Positions 38,470 through 52,234 are shown, counted from the stretch's first letter. The stretch: 64,000 nt of DNA from Sepiola atlantica (GCA_963556195.1 CAUVYP010001208.1:2170001-2234000), one strand, 5' to 3'. Made by a program: numbers and translations. Notes: generated by a model from the sequence alone, not told the origin.

Positions 38470-39399
38470 AGTTTCAGAAGTGCAGCTCTTGTACTGCCAG
38501 GGATATGTCGATACAAACTGAATACGCAAAACATCAACAAAATTTAGCGCGTTTTAAAGTTGATATCGCTTTTGTTTATAACTTCCACATTTATTCGAAT
38601 TGTGCAACGAAACTTTGCAGACAGTCCCGGAGACACATTTTCTACTGAAGTACCAAGTTTCAGAAGTGCAGCTCTTGTACTGCCGGAGATATGTCGATAC
38701 AAACTGAATACGCAAAACATCAACAAAATTAAGCGCGTTTTAAAGTTGATATCGCTTTTGTGTATAACTTCCACATTTATTCGAATTGTGCCACGAAACT
38801 TTGCAGACAGTCTCGAATAGGCTTTTTCTACTGAAGTATTAAGTTTCAGAAGTGCAGCTTTTGTACTGCCGGAGATATGTCGATACAAACTGAATACGAA
38901 AAACATCAACAAAATTTTGCGCGTTTTAAAGTTGATATCGCTTTTGTTTATAACTTCCACATTTATTCGAATTGTGCAACGAAACTTTGCAGACAGTCGC
39001 GGAGACACATTTTCTACTGAAGTACCAAGTTTCAGAAGTGCAGCTCTTGTACTGCCGGAGATATGTCGATACAAACTGAATACGCAATTCATCAACAAAA
39101 TTTAGCGCGTTTTAAAGTTGATATCGCTTTTGTTTATAACTTCCACATTTATTCGAATTGTGCAACGAAACTTTGCAGACAGTCTCGAATGGGCCTTTAC
39201 TACTGAAGTACCAAGTTTCAGAAGTGCAGCTCTTGTACTGCCGGAGATATGTCGATACAAACTGAATACGCAAAACATCAACAAAATTTAGCGCGTTTTG
39301 AAGTTGATATCGCTTTTGTGTATAACTTCCACATTTATTCGAATTGTGCCACGAAACTTTGCAGACAGTCTCGAATAGGCCCTTTCTACTGAAGTATTA
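38470..39399 (+). repeat. Five-unit (930 bp) tandem duplication, copy 1
   Basis: This matches 39,400-40,346 at 930 bp. The five units include the GCCAGGGATATG end (near 38,498 and 39,428), the CAGTCCCGG A unit, the ATTAAGCGCG B unit, the ATTTTGCGCG/AATTCATC A unit and a B unit with GGGCCTTTACTAC. I found no substitution between the copies by reading. Confidence 0.82.
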
Positions 39400-41443
39400 A
39401 GTTTCAGAAGTGCAGCTCTTGTACTGCCAGGGATATGTCGATACAAACTGAATACGCAAAACATCAACAAAATTTAGCGCGTTTTAAAGTTGATATCGCT
39501 TTTGTTTATAACTTCCACATTTATTCGAATTGTGCAACGAAACTTTGCAGACAGTCCCGGAGACACATTTTCTACTGAAGTACCAAGTTTCAGAAGTGCA
39601 GCTCTTGTACTGCCGGAGATATGTCGATACAAACTGAATACGCAAAACATCAACAAAATTAAGCGCGTTTTAAAGTTGATATCGCTTTTGTGTATAACTT
39701 CCACATTTATTCGAATTGTGCCACGAAACTTTGCAGACAGTCTCGAATAGGCTTTTTCTACTGAAGTATTAAGTTTCAGAAGTGCAGCTTTTGTACTGCC
39801 GGAGATATGTCGATACAAACTGAATACGAAAAACATCAACAAAATTTTGCGCGTTTTAAAGTTGATATCGCTTTTGTTTATAACTTCCACATTTATTCGA
39901 ATTGTGCAACGAAACTTTGCAGACAGTCGCGGAGACACATTTTCTACTGAAGTACCAAGTTTCAGAAGTGCAGCTCTTGTACTGCCGGAGATATGTCGAT
40001 ACAAACTGAATACGCAATTCATCAACAAAATTTAGCGCGTTTTAAAGTTGATATCGCTTTTGTTTATAACTTCCACATTTATTCGAATTGTGCAACGAAA
40101 CTTTGCAGACAGTCTCGAATGGGCCTTTACTACTGAAGTACCAAGTTTCAGAAGTGCAGCTCTTGTACTGCCGGAGATATGTCGATACAAACTGAATACG
40201 CAAAACATCAACAAAATTTAGCGCGTTTTGAAGTTGATATCGCTTTTGTGTATAACTTCCACATTTATTCGAATTGTGCCACGAAACTTTGCAGACAGTC
40301 TCGAATAGGCCCTTTCTACTGAAGTATTAAGTTTCAGAAGTGCAGCTTTTGTACTGCCGGAGATATGTCGATACAAACTGAATACGAAAAACATCAACAA
40401 AATGTAGCGCGTTTTAAAGTTGATATCGCTTTTGTTTATAACTTCCACATTTATTCGAATTGTGCAACAAAACTTTGCAGACAGTCGCGGAGACACATTT
40501 TCTACTGAAGTATTAAGTTTCAGAAGTGCAGCTCTTGTACTGCCGGAGATATGTCGATACAAACTGAATACGCAAAACATCAACAAAATTTAGCGCGTTT
40601 TTAAGTTGATATCGCTTTTGTGTATAACTTCCACATTTATTCGAATTGTGCCACGAAACTTTGCAGACAGTCTCGAATAGGCTTTTTCTACTGAAGTATT
40701 AAGTTTCAGAAGTGCAGCTTTTGTACTGCCGGAGATATGTCGATACAAACTGAATACGAAAAACATCAACAAAATTTTGCGCGTTTTAAAGTTGATATCG
40801 CTTTTGTTTATAACTTCCACATTTATTCGAATTGTGCAACGAAACTTTGCAGACAGTCGCGGAGACACATTTTCTACTGAAGTACCAAGTTTCAGAAGTG
40901 CAGCTCTTGTACTGAAGAAGATATGTCGATACAAACTGAATACGCAAAACATCAACAAAATTTAGCGCGTTTTAAAGTTGATATCGCTTTTGTTTATAAC
41001 TTATACATTTATTCGAATTGTGCAACGAAACTTTGCAGACAGTCTCGAATAGGCCCTTTCTACTGAAGTACCAAGTTTCAGAAGTGCAGCTCTTGTACTG
41101 CCGGAGATATGTCGATACAAACTGAATACGCAAAACATCAACAAAATTTAGCGCGTTTTAAAGTTGATATCGCTTTTGTTTATAACTTCCACATTTATTC
41201 GAATTGTGCAACGAAACTTTGCAGACAGTCGCGGAGACACATTTTCTACTGAAGTACCAAGTTTCAGAAGTGCAGCTCTTGTATTGCCGGAGATATGTCG
41301 ATACAAACTGAATACGCAAAACATCAACAAAATTTAGCGCGTTGTAAAGTTGATATCGCTTTTGTTTATAACTTCCACATTTATTCGAATTGTGCAACGA
41401 AACTTTGCAGAAAGTCTCGAATAGGCTTTTTCTACTGAAGTAC
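38840..41443 (+). repeat. 14-unit (2604 bp) tandem duplication, copy 1
   Basis: This aligns with 41,444-44,047 at exactly 14 x 186 bp; similarity runs on to 41,462/44,066. The only difference I found is CC versus TT at 40,311-40,312/42,915-42,916. Shared marks include GCGTTTTTAAG near 40,596/43,200, the GAAGAAGATAT unit near 40,912/43,517 and the TTATAC unit after it. Confidence 0.86.
39400..40346 (+). repeat. Five-unit (930 bp) tandem duplication, copy 2
   Basis: This is the second copy of the five-unit module. A third copy lies at about 42,004-42,950 through the 14-unit duplication. Divergence from copy 1 begins at 40,347, where copy 1 has GCAGCTCTTG and copy 2 has GCAGCTTTTG. Confidence 0.82.
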
Positions 41444-44066
41444 TAAGTTTCAGAAGTGCAGCTTTTGTACTGCCGGAGATATGTCGATACAAACTGAATA
41501 CGAAAAACATCAACAAAATTTTGCGCGTTTTAAAGTTGATATCGCTTTTGTTTATAACTTCCACATTTATTCGAATTGTGCAACGAAACTTTGCAGACAG
41601 TCGCGGAGACACATTTTCTACTGAAGTACCAAGTTTCAGAAGTGCAGCTCTTGTACTGCCGGAGATATGTCGATACAAACTGAATACGCAATTCATCAAC
41701 AAAATTTAGCGCGTTTTAAAGTTGATATCGCTTTTGTTTATAACTTCCACATTTATTCGAATTGTGCAACGAAACTTTGCAGACAGTCTCGAATGGGCCT
41801 TTACTACTGAAGTACCAAGTTTCAGAAGTGCAGCTCTTGTACTGCCGGAGATATGTCGATACAAACTGAATACGCAAAACATCAACAAAATTTAGCGCGT
41901 TTTGAAGTTGATATCGCTTTTGTGTATAACTTCCACATTTATTCGAATTGTGCCACGAAACTTTGCAGACAGTCTCGAATAGGCCCTTTCTACTGAAGTA
42001 TTAAGTTTCAGAAGTGCAGCTCTTGTACTGCCAGGGATATGTCGATACAAACTGAATACGCAAAACATCAACAAAATTTAGCGCGTTTTAAAGTTGATAT
42101 CGCTTTTGTTTATAACTTCCACATTTATTCGAATTGTGCAACGAAACTTTGCAGACAGTCCCGGAGACACATTTTCTACTGAAGTACCAAGTTTCAGAAG
42201 TGCAGCTCTTGTACTGCCGGAGATATGTCGATACAAACTGAATACGCAAAACATCAACAAAATTAAGCGCGTTTTAAAGTTGATATCGCTTTTGTGTATA
42301 ACTTCCACATTTATTCGAATTGTGCCACGAAACTTTGCAGACAGTCTCGAATAGGCTTTTTCTACTGAAGTATTAAGTTTCAGAAGTGCAGCTTTTGTAC
42401 TGCCGGAGATATGTCGATACAAACTGAATACGAAAAACATCAACAAAATTTTGCGCGTTTTAAAGTTGATATCGCTTTTGTTTATAACTTCCACATTTAT
42501 TCGAATTGTGCAACGAAACTTTGCAGACAGTCGCGGAGACACATTTTCTACTGAAGTACCAAGTTTCAGAAGTGCAGCTCTTGTACTGCCGGAGATATGT
42601 CGATACAAACTGAATACGCAATTCATCAACAAAATTTAGCGCGTTTTAAAGTTGATATCGCTTTTGTTTATAACTTCCACATTTATTCGAATTGTGCAAC
42701 GAAACTTTGCAGACAGTCTCGAATGGGCCTTTACTACTGAAGTACCAAGTTTCAGAAGTGCAGCTCTTGTACTGCCGGAGATATGTCGATACAAACTGAA
42801 TACGCAAAACATCAACAAAATTTAGCGCGTTTTGAAGTTGATATCGCTTTTGTGTATAACTTCCACATTTATTCGAATTGTGCCACGAAACTTTGCAGAC
42901 AGTCTCGAATAGGCTTTTTCTACTGAAGTATTAAGTTTCAGAAGTGCAGCTTTTGTACTGCCGGAGATATGTCGATACAAACTGAATACGAAAAACATCA
43001 ACAAAATGTAGCGCGTTTTAAAGTTGATATCGCTTTTGTTTATAACTTCCACATTTATTCGAATTGTGCAACAAAACTTTGCAGACAGTCGCGGAGACAC
43101 ATTTTCTACTGAAGTATTAAGTTTCAGAAGTGCAGCTCTTGTACTGCCGGAGATATGTCGATACAAACTGAATACGCAAAACATCAACAAAATTTAGCGC
43201 GTTTTTAAGTTGATATCGCTTTTGTGTATAACTTCCACATTTATTCGAATTGTGCCACGAAACTTTGCAGACAGTCTCGAATAGGCTTTTTCTACTGAAG
43301 TATTAAGTTTCAGAAGTGCAGCTTTTGTACTGCCGGAGATATGTCGATACAAACTGAATACGAAAAACATCAACAAAATTTTGCGCGTTTTAAAGTTGAT
43401 ATCGCTTTTGTTTATAACTTCCACATTTATTCGAATTGTGCAACGAAACTTTGCAGACAGTCGCGGAGACACATTTTCTACTGAAGTACCAAGTTTCAGA
43501 AGTGCAGCTCTTGTACTGAAGAAGATATGTCGATACAAACTGAATACGCAAAACATCAACAAAATTTAGCGCGTTTTAAAGTTGATATCGCTTTTGTTTA
43601 TAACTTATACATTTATTCGAATTGTGCAACGAAACTTTGCAGACAGTCTCGAATAGGCCCTTTCTACTGAAGTACCAAGTTTCAGAAGTGCAGCTCTTGT
43701 ACTGCCGGAGATATGTCGATACAAACTGAATACGCAAAACATCAACAAAATTTAGCGCGTTTTAAAGTTGATATCGCTTTTGTTTATAACTTCCACATTT
43801 ATTCGAATTGTGCAACGAAACTTTGCAGACAGTCGCGGAGACACATTTTCTACTGAAGTACCAAGTTTCAGAAGTGCAGCTCTTGTATTGCCGGAGATAT
43901 GTCGATACAAACTGAATACGCAAAACATCAACAAAATTTAGCGCGTTGTAAAGTTGATATCGCTTTTGTTTATAACTTCCACATTTATTCGAATTGTGCA
44001 ACGAAACTTTGCAGAAAGTCTCGAATAGGCTTTTTCTACTGAAGTACTAAGTTTCAGAAGTGCAGC
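41444..44066 (+). repeat. 14-unit (2604 bp) tandem duplication, copy 2
   Basis: This is a nearly perfect copy of 38,840-41,462. The rare CAGAAAGTCTCG at about 41,410 recurs at 44,014. The copies part after 44,066, where the right copy continues with CTCTTGTACTGCCAGAG and the left with TTTTGTACTGCCGGAG. Confidence 0.86.
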
Positions 44067-45596
44067 TCTTGTACTGCCAGAGATATGTCGATACAAACTG
44101 AATACGCAAAACATCAACTAAATTTAGCGCGTTTTAAAGTTGATATCGCTTTTGTTTATAACTTCCACATTTATTCGAATTGTGCAACGAAACTTTGCAG
44201 ACAGTCGCGGAGACACATTTCCTACTGAAGTACCAAGTTTCAGAAGTGCAGCTCTTGTACTGCCGGAGATATGTCGATACAAACTGAATACGCAAAACAT
44301 CAACAAAATTTAGCGCGTTTTGAAGTTGATATCGCTTTTGTGTATAACTTCCACATTTATTCGAATTGTGCCACGAAACTTTGAAGACAGTCTCGAATAG
44401 GCTTTTTCTACTGAAGTATTAAGTTTCAGAAGTGCAGCTTTTGTACTGCCGGAGATATGTCGATACAAACTGAATACGAAAAACATCAACAAAATTTAGC
44501 GCGTTTTAAAGTTGATATCGCTTTTGTTTATAACTTCCACATTTATTCGAATTGTGCAACAAAACTTTGCAGACAGTCGCGGAGACACATTTTCTACTGA
44601 AGTATTAAGTTTCAGAAGTGCAGCTCTTGTACTGCCGGAGATATCTCGATACAAACTGAATACGCAAAACATCAACAAAATTTAGCGCGTTTTAAAGTTG
44701 ATATCGCTTTTGTTTATAACTTCCACATTTATTCGAATTGTGCAACGAAACTTTGCAGACAGTCTCGAATAGGCCTTTTCTACTGAAGTACCAAGTTTCA
44801 GAAGTGCAGCTCTTGTACTGCCGGAGATATGTCGATACAAACTGAATACGCAAAACATCAACAACATTTAGCGCGTTTTAAAGTTGATATCGCTTTTGTT
44901 TATAACTTCCACATTTATTCGAATTGTGCAACGAAACCTTGCAGACAGTCGCGGAGACACATTTTCTACTGAAGTACCAAGTTTCAGAAGTGCAGCTCTT
45001 GTACTGCCGGAGATATGTCGATACAAACTGAATACGCAAAACATCAACAAAATTTAGCGCGTTTTAAGTTGATATCGCTTTTGTGTATAACTTCCACATT
45101 TATTCGAATTGTGCAACGAAACTTTGCAGACAGTCTCGAATAGGCCTTTTCTACTGAAGTACCAAGTTTCAGAAGTGCAGCTCTTGTACTGCCGGAGATA
45201 TGTCGATACAAACTGAATACGCAAAACATCAACAAAATTTAGCGCGTTTTAAAGTTGATATCGCTTTTGTTTATAACTTCCACATTTATTCGAATTGTGC
45301 AACGAAACTTTGCAGACAGTCGCGGAGACACATTTCCTACTGAAGTACCAAGTTTCAGAAGTGCAGATCTTGTACTGCCGGAGATATGTCGATACAAACT
45401 GAATACGCAAAACATCAACAAAATTTAGCGCGTTTTAAAGTTGATATCGCTTTTGTGTATAACTTCCACATTTATTCCAATTGTGCTACGAAACTTTGCA
45501 GACAGTCTCGAATAGGCCCTTTCTACTGAAGTACCAAGTTTCAGAAGTGCAGCTCTTGTACTGCCGGAGATATGTCGATACAAACTGAATACGCAA
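42548..45596 (+). repeat. 22-unit-spaced duplication, copy 1
   Basis: This matches 46,639-49,687 at an offset of 4091 bp (22 x 186 - 1). A shared one-base deletion (GTTTTAAGTT near 45,065 and 49,156) proves common descent. Differences noticed are AGGCTTTTT/AGGCCCTTT near 42,911/47,002, GAATACGCAAAAC/GAATACGAAAAAC near 43,917/48,008 and CAAGTTTCAG/CAAGGGTCAG near 44,236/48,327. The segment overlaps the 14-unit duplication, so it postdates it. Confidence 0.82.
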
Positions 45597-46286
45597 TTCA
45601 TCAACAAAATTTAGCGCGTTTTAAAGTTGATATCGCTTTTGTTTATAACTTCCACATTTATTCGAATTGTGCAACGAAACTTTGCAGACAGTCTCGAATG
45701 GGCCTTTACTACTGAAGTACCAAGTTTCAGAAGTGCAGCTCTTGTACTGCCGGAGATATGTCGATACAAACTGAATACGCAAAACATCAACAAAATTTAG
45801 CGCGTTTTGAAGTTGATATCGCTTTTGTGTATAACTTCCACATTTATTCGAATTGTGCCACGAAACTTTGCAGACAGTCTCGAATAGGCCCTTTCTACTG
45901 AAGTATTAAGTTTCAGAAGTGCAGCTTTTGTACTGCCGGAGATATGTCGATACAAACTGAATACGAAAAACATCAACAAAATGTAGCGCGTTTTAAAGTT
46001 GATATCGCTTTTGTTTATAACTTCCACATTTATTCGAATTGTGCAACAAAACTTTGCAGACAGTCGCGGAGACACATTTTCTACTGAAGTATTAAGTTTC
46101 AGAAGTGCAGCTCTTGTACTGCCGGAGATATGTCGATACAAACTGAATACGCAAAACATCAACAAAATTTAGCGCGTTTTTAAGTTGATATCGCTTTTGT
46201 GTATAACTTCCACATTTATTCGAATTGTGCCACGAAACTTTGCAGACAGTCTCGAATAGGCTTTTTCTACTGAAGTATTAAGTTTC
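45171..46286 (+). repeat. Six-unit (1116 bp) tandem duplication, copy 1
   Basis: This matches 46,287-47,402 at exactly 1116 bp, with similarity up to 46,297/47,413. Units in order carry GCAGATC, ATTCCAATTGTGCTACG with AATTCATC, GGGCCTTTACTAC, AGGCCCTTT with GTATTAAG, ATGTAGCGCG and GCGTTTTTAAG. No substitutions were seen by reading. Confidence 0.83.
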
Positions 46287-47413
46287 AGAAGTGCAGCTCT
46301 TGTACTGCCGGAGATATGTCGATACAAACTGAATACGCAAAACATCAACAAAATTTAGCGCGTTTTAAAGTTGATATCGCTTTTGTTTATAACTTCCACA
46401 TTTATTCGAATTGTGCAACGAAACTTTGCAGACAGTCGCGGAGACACATTTCCTACTGAAGTACCAAGTTTCAGAAGTGCAGATCTTGTACTGCCGGAGA
46501 TATGTCGATACAAACTGAATACGCAAAACATCAACAAAATTTAGCGCGTTTTAAAGTTGATATCGCTTTTGTGTATAACTTCCACATTTATTCCAATTGT
46601 GCTACGAAACTTTGCAGACAGTCTCGAATAGGCCCTTTCTACTGAAGTACCAAGTTTCAGAAGTGCAGCTCTTGTACTGCCGGAGATATGTCGATACAAA
46701 CTGAATACGCAATTCATCAACAAAATTTAGCGCGTTTTAAAGTTGATATCGCTTTTGTTTATAACTTCCACATTTATTCGAATTGTGCAACGAAACTTTG
46801 CAGACAGTCTCGAATGGGCCTTTACTACTGAAGTACCAAGTTTCAGAAGTGCAGCTCTTGTACTGCCGGAGATATGTCGATACAAACTGAATACGCAAAA
46901 CATCAACAAAATTTAGCGCGTTTTGAAGTTGATATCGCTTTTGTGTATAACTTCCACATTTATTCGAATTGTGCCACGAAACTTTGCAGACAGTCTCGAA
47001 TAGGCCCTTTCTACTGAAGTATTAAGTTTCAGAAGTGCAGCTTTTGTACTGCCGGAGATATGTCGATACAAACTGAATACGAAAAACATCAACAAAATGT
47101 AGCGCGTTTTAAAGTTGATATCGCTTTTGTTTATAACTTCCACATTTATTCGAATTGTGCAACAAAACTTTGCAGACAGTCGCGGAGACACATTTTCTAC
47201 TGAAGTATTAAGTTTCAGAAGTGCAGCTCTTGTACTGCCGGAGATATGTCGATACAAACTGAATACGCAAAACATCAACAAAATTTAGCGCGTTTTTAAG
47301 TTGATATCGCTTTTGTGTATAACTTCCACATTTATTCGAATTGTGCCACGAAACTTTGCAGACAGTCTCGAATAGGCTTTTTCTACTGAAGTATTAAGTT
47401 TCAGAAGTGCAGC
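46287..47413 (+). repeat. Six-unit (1116 bp) tandem duplication, copy 2
   Basis: This is a direct copy of the preceding six units. Its left part belongs to the module shared with 49.3 and 54.3 kb. Its right part overlaps the start of the 22-unit-spaced duplication, showing how several events are layered in 42-50 kb. Confidence 0.83.
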
Positions 47414-49687
47414 TTTTGTACTGCCGGAGATATGTCGATACAAACTGAATACGAAAAACATCAACAAAATTTTGCGCGTTTTAAAGTTGATATCGCTTTT
47501 GTTTATAACTTCCACATTTATTCGAATTGTGCAACGAAACTTTGCAGACAGTCGCGGAGACACATTTTCTACTGAAGTACCAAGTTTCAGAAGTGCAGCT
47601 CTTGTACTGAAGAAGATATGTCGATACAAACTGAATACGCAAAACATCAACAAAATTTAGCGCGTTTTAAAGTTGATATCGCTTTTGTTTATAACTTATA
47701 CATTTATTCGAATTGTGCAACGAAACTTTGCAGACAGTCTCGAATAGGCCCTTTCTACTGAAGTACCAAGTTTCAGAAGTGCAGCTCTTGTACTGCCGGA
47801 GATATGTCGATACAAACTGAATACGCAAAACATCAACAAAATTTAGCGCGTTTTAAAGTTGATATCGCTTTTGTTTATAACTTCCACATTTATTCGAATT
47901 GTGCAACGAAACTTTGCAGACAGTCGCGGAGACACATTTTCTACTGAAGTACCAAGTTTCAGAAGTGCAGCTCTTGTATTGCCGGAGATATGTCGATACA
48001 AACTGAATACGAAAAACATCAACAAAATTTAGCGCGTTGTAAAGTTGATATCGCTTTTGTTTATAACTTCCACATTTATTCGAATTGTGCAACGAAACTT
48101 TGCAGAAAGTCTCGAATAGGCTTTTTCTACTGAAGTACTAAGTTTCAGAAGTGCAGCTCTTGTACTGCCAGAGATATGTCGATACAAACTGAATACGCAA
48201 AACATCAACTAAATTTAGCGCGTTTTAAAGTTGATATCGCTTTTGTTTATAACTTCCACATTTATTCGAATTGTGCAACGAAACTTTGCAGACAGTCGCG
48301 GAGACACATTTCCTACTGAAGTACCAAGGGTCAGAAGTGCAGCTCTTGTACTGCCGGAGATATGTCGATACAAACTGAATACGCAAAACATCAACAAAAT
48401 TTAGCGCGTTTTGAAGTTGATATCGCTTTTGTGTATAACTTCCACATTTATTCGAATTGTGCCACGAAACTTTGAAGACAGTCTCGAATAGGCTTTTTCT
48501 ACTGAAGTATTAAGTTTCAGAAGTGCAGCTTTTGTACTGCCGGAGATATGTCGATACAAACTGAATACGAAAAACATCAACAAAATTTAGCGCGTTTTAA
48601 AGTTGATATCGCTTTTGTTTATAACTTCCACATTTATTCGAATTGTGCAACAAAACTTTGCAGACAGTCGCGGAGACACATTTTCTACTGAAGTATTAAG
48701 TTTCAGAAGTGCAGCTCTTGTACTGCCGGAGATATCTCGATACAAACTGAATACGCAAAACATCAACAAAATTTAGCGCGTTTTAAAGTTGATATCGCTT
48801 TTGTTTATAACTTCCACATTTATTCGAATTGTGCAACGAAACTTTGCAGACAGTCTCGAATAGGCCTTTTCTACTGAAGTACCAAGTTTCAGAAGTGCAG
48901 CTCTTGTACTGCCGGAGATATGTCGATACAAACTGAATACGCAAAACATCAACAACATTTAGCGCGTTTTAAAGTTGATATCGCTTTTGTTTATAACTTC
49001 CACATTTATTCGAATTGTGCAACGAAACCTTGCAGACAGTCGCGGAGACACATTTTCTACTGAAGTACCAAGTTTCAGAAGTGCAGCTCTTGTACTGCCG
49101 GAGATATGTCGATACAAACTGAATACGCAAAACATCAACAAAATTTAGCGCGTTTTAAGTTGATATCGCTTTTGTGTATAACTTCCACATTTATTCGAAT
49201 TGTGCAACGAAACTTTGCAGACAGTCTCGAATAGGCCTTTTCTACTGAAGTACCAAGTTTCAGAAGTGCAGCTCTTGTACTGCCGGAGATATGTCGATAC
49301 AAACTGAATACGCAAAACATCAACAAAATTTAGCGCGTTTTAAAGTTGATATCGCTTTTGTTTATAACTTCCACATTTATTCGAATTGTGCAACGAAACT
49401 TTGCAGACAGTCGCGGAGACACATTTCCTACTGAAGTACCAAGTTTCAGAAGTGCAGATCTTGTACTGCCGGAGATATGTCGATACAAACTGAATACGCA
49501 AAACATCAACAAAATTTAGCGCGTTTTAAAGTTGATATCGCTTTTGTGTATAACTTCCACATTTATTCCAATTGTGCTACGAAACTTTGCAGACAGTCTC
49601 GAATAGGCCCTTTCTACTGAAGTACCAAGTTTCAGAAGTGCAGCTCTTGTACTGCCGGAGATATGTCGATACAAACTGAATACGCAA
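46639..49687 (+). repeat. 22-unit-spaced duplication, copy 2
   Basis: This is the second copy of 42,548-45,596. Its left edge falls in the B unit with AGGCCCTTT, whereas the partner has an A unit there. Its right edge is at 49,688, where CGCAAAACATC replaces the partner's CGCAATTCATC. Confidence 0.82.
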
Positions 49688-50631
49688 AACATCAACAAAA
49701 TTTAGCGCGATTTAATGTTGATATCGCTTTTGTTTATAACTTCCACATTTATTCGAATTGTGCAACGAAACTTTGCAGACAGTCTCGAATGGGCCTTTTC
49801 TACTGAAGTACCAAGGGTCAGAAGTGCAGCTCTTGTACTGCCGGAGATATGTCGATACAAACTGAATACGCAAAACATCAACAAAATTTAGCGCGTTTTA
49901 AAGTTGATATCGCTTTTGTTTATAACTTCCACATTTATTCGAATTGTGCCACGAAACTTTGCAGACAGTCTCGAATGGGCCCTTTCTACTGAAGTACCAA
50001 GTTTCAGAAGTGCAGCTCTTGTACTGCCAGAGATATGTCGATACAAACTGAATACGCAAAACATCAACAAAATTTAGCGCGTTTTAAAGTTGATATCGCT
50101 TTTGTTTATAACTTCCACATTTATTCGAATTGTGCAACGAAACTTTGCAGACAGTCCCGGAGACACATTTTCTACTGAAGTACCAAGTTTCAGAAGTGCA
50201 GCTCTTGTACTGCCGGAGATATATCGATACAAACTGAATACGCAAAACATCAACAAAATTAAGCGCGTTTTAAAGTTGATATCGCTTTTGTGTATAACTT
50301 CCACATTTATTCGAATTGTGCCACGAAACTTTGCAGACAGTCTCGAATAGGCTTTTTCTACTGAAGTATTAAGTTTCAGAAGTGCAGCTTTTGTACTGCC
50401 GGAGATATGTCGATACAAACTGAATACGAAAAACATCAACAAAATCTTGCGCGTTTTAAAGTTGATATCGCTTTTGTTTATAACTTCCACATTTATTCGA
50501 ATTGTGCAACGAAACTTTGCAGACAGTCGCGGAGACACATTTTCTACTGAAGTACCAAGTTTCAGAAGTGCAGCTCTTGTACTGCCGGAGATATGTCGAT
50601 ACAAACTGAATACGCAATTCATCAACAAAAT
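49330..50631 (+). repeat. Seven-unit module (1302 bp), copy 1
   Basis: The units run in this order: A with GCAGATC; B with ATTCCAATTGTGCTACG; B with TTTAATGTTG and CAAGGGTCAG; B with GTGCCACG and GAATGGGCC; A with CAGTCCCGG; B with ATTAAGCGCG and GTATTAAG; A with TTGCGCG and CGCAATTCATC. Complete copies recur near 54,349 and 58,252, and partial ones near 34,266, 35,940, 45,239, 46,355, 53,234 and 60,670. Private changes here are GCGCGATTTAATG near 49,706 and GATATATCG near 50,218. Confidence 0.82.
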
Positions 50632-52234
50632 TTAGCGCGTTTTAAAGTTGATATCGCTTTTGTTTATAACTTCCACATTTATTCGAATTGTGCAACGAAA
50701 CTTTGCAGACAGTCGCGGAGACACATTTCCTACTGAAGTACCAAGTTTCAGAAGTGCAGCTCTTGTACTGCCGGAGATATGTCGATACAAACTGAATACG
50801 CAAAACATCAACAAAATTTAGCGCGTTTTGAAGTTGATATCGCTTTTGTGTATAACTTCCACATTTATTCGAATTGTGCAACGAAACTTTGCAGACAGTC
50901 TCGAATAGGCCTTTTCTACTGAAGTACCAAGTTTCAGAAGTGCAGCTCTTGTACTGCCGGAGATATGTCGATACAAACTGAATACGAAAACATCAACAAA
51001 ATTTAGCGCGTTTTAAAGTTGATATCGCTTTTGTGTATAACTTCCACATTTATTCGAATTGTGCCACGAAACTTTGCAGACAGTCTCGAATAGGCTTTTT
51101 CTACTGAAGTATTAAGTTTCAGAAGTGCAGCTTTTGTACTGCCGGAGATATGTCGATACAAACTGAATACGAAAAACATCAACAAAATTTAGCGCGTTTT
51201 AAAGTTGATATCGCTTTTGTTTATAACTTCCACATTTATTCGAATTGTGCAACGAAACTTTGCAGACAGTCGCGGAGACACATTTTCTACTGAAGTACCA
51301 AGTTTCAGAAGTGCAGCACTTGTACTGCCGGAGATATGTCGATACAAACTGAATACGCAAAACATCAACAAAATTTAGCGCGTTTTAAAGTTGATATCGC
51401 TTTTGTTTATAACTTATACATTTATTCGAATTGTGCAACGAAACTTTGCAGACAGTCTCGAATAGGCCCTTTCTACTGAAGTACCAAGTTTCAGAAGTGC
51501 AGCTCTTGTACTGCCGGAGATATGTCGATACAAACTGAATACGCAAAACATCAACAAAATTTAGCGCGTTTTAAAGTTGATATCGCTTTTGTTTATAACT
51601 TCCACATTTATTCGAATTGTGCAACGAAACTTTGCAGACAGTCGCGGAGACACATTTACTACTGAAGTACCAAGTTCAGAAGTGCATCTCTTGTATTGCC
51701 GGAGATATGTCGATACAAACTGAATACGCAAAACATCAACAAAATTTAGCGCGTTTTAAAGTTGATATCGCTTTTGTTTATAACTTCCACATTTATTCGA
51801 ATTGTGCAACGAAACTTTGCAGAAAGTCTCGAATAGGCTTTTTCTACTGAAGTACCAAGTTTCAGAAGTGCAGCTCTTGTACTGCCGGAGATATGTCGAT
51901 ACAAACTGAATACGAAAAACATCAACAAAATTTAGCGCGTTTTAAAGTTGGTATCGCTTTTGTTTATAACTTCCACATTTATTCGAATTGTGCAACGAAA
52001 CTTTGCAGACAGTCTCGAATAGGCCTTTTCTACAGAAGTACTAAGTTTCAGAAGTGCAGCTCTTGTACTGCCAGAGATATGTCGATACAAACTGAATACG
52101 CAAAACATCAACTAAATTTAGCGCGTTTTAAAGTTGATATCGCTTTTGTTTATAACTTCCACATTTATTCGAATTGTGCAACGAAACTTTGCAGACAGTC
52201 GCGGAGACACATTTCCTACTGAAGTACCAAGTTT

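Noticed and set aside
38544..39098. The 184-codon reverse frames as a repeat protein gene
   Set aside because: They are three satellite units joined by stop-loss changes, present only where ATTAAGCGCG or ATTTTGCGCG occurs. No promoter, unique end or compositional change marks a gene.
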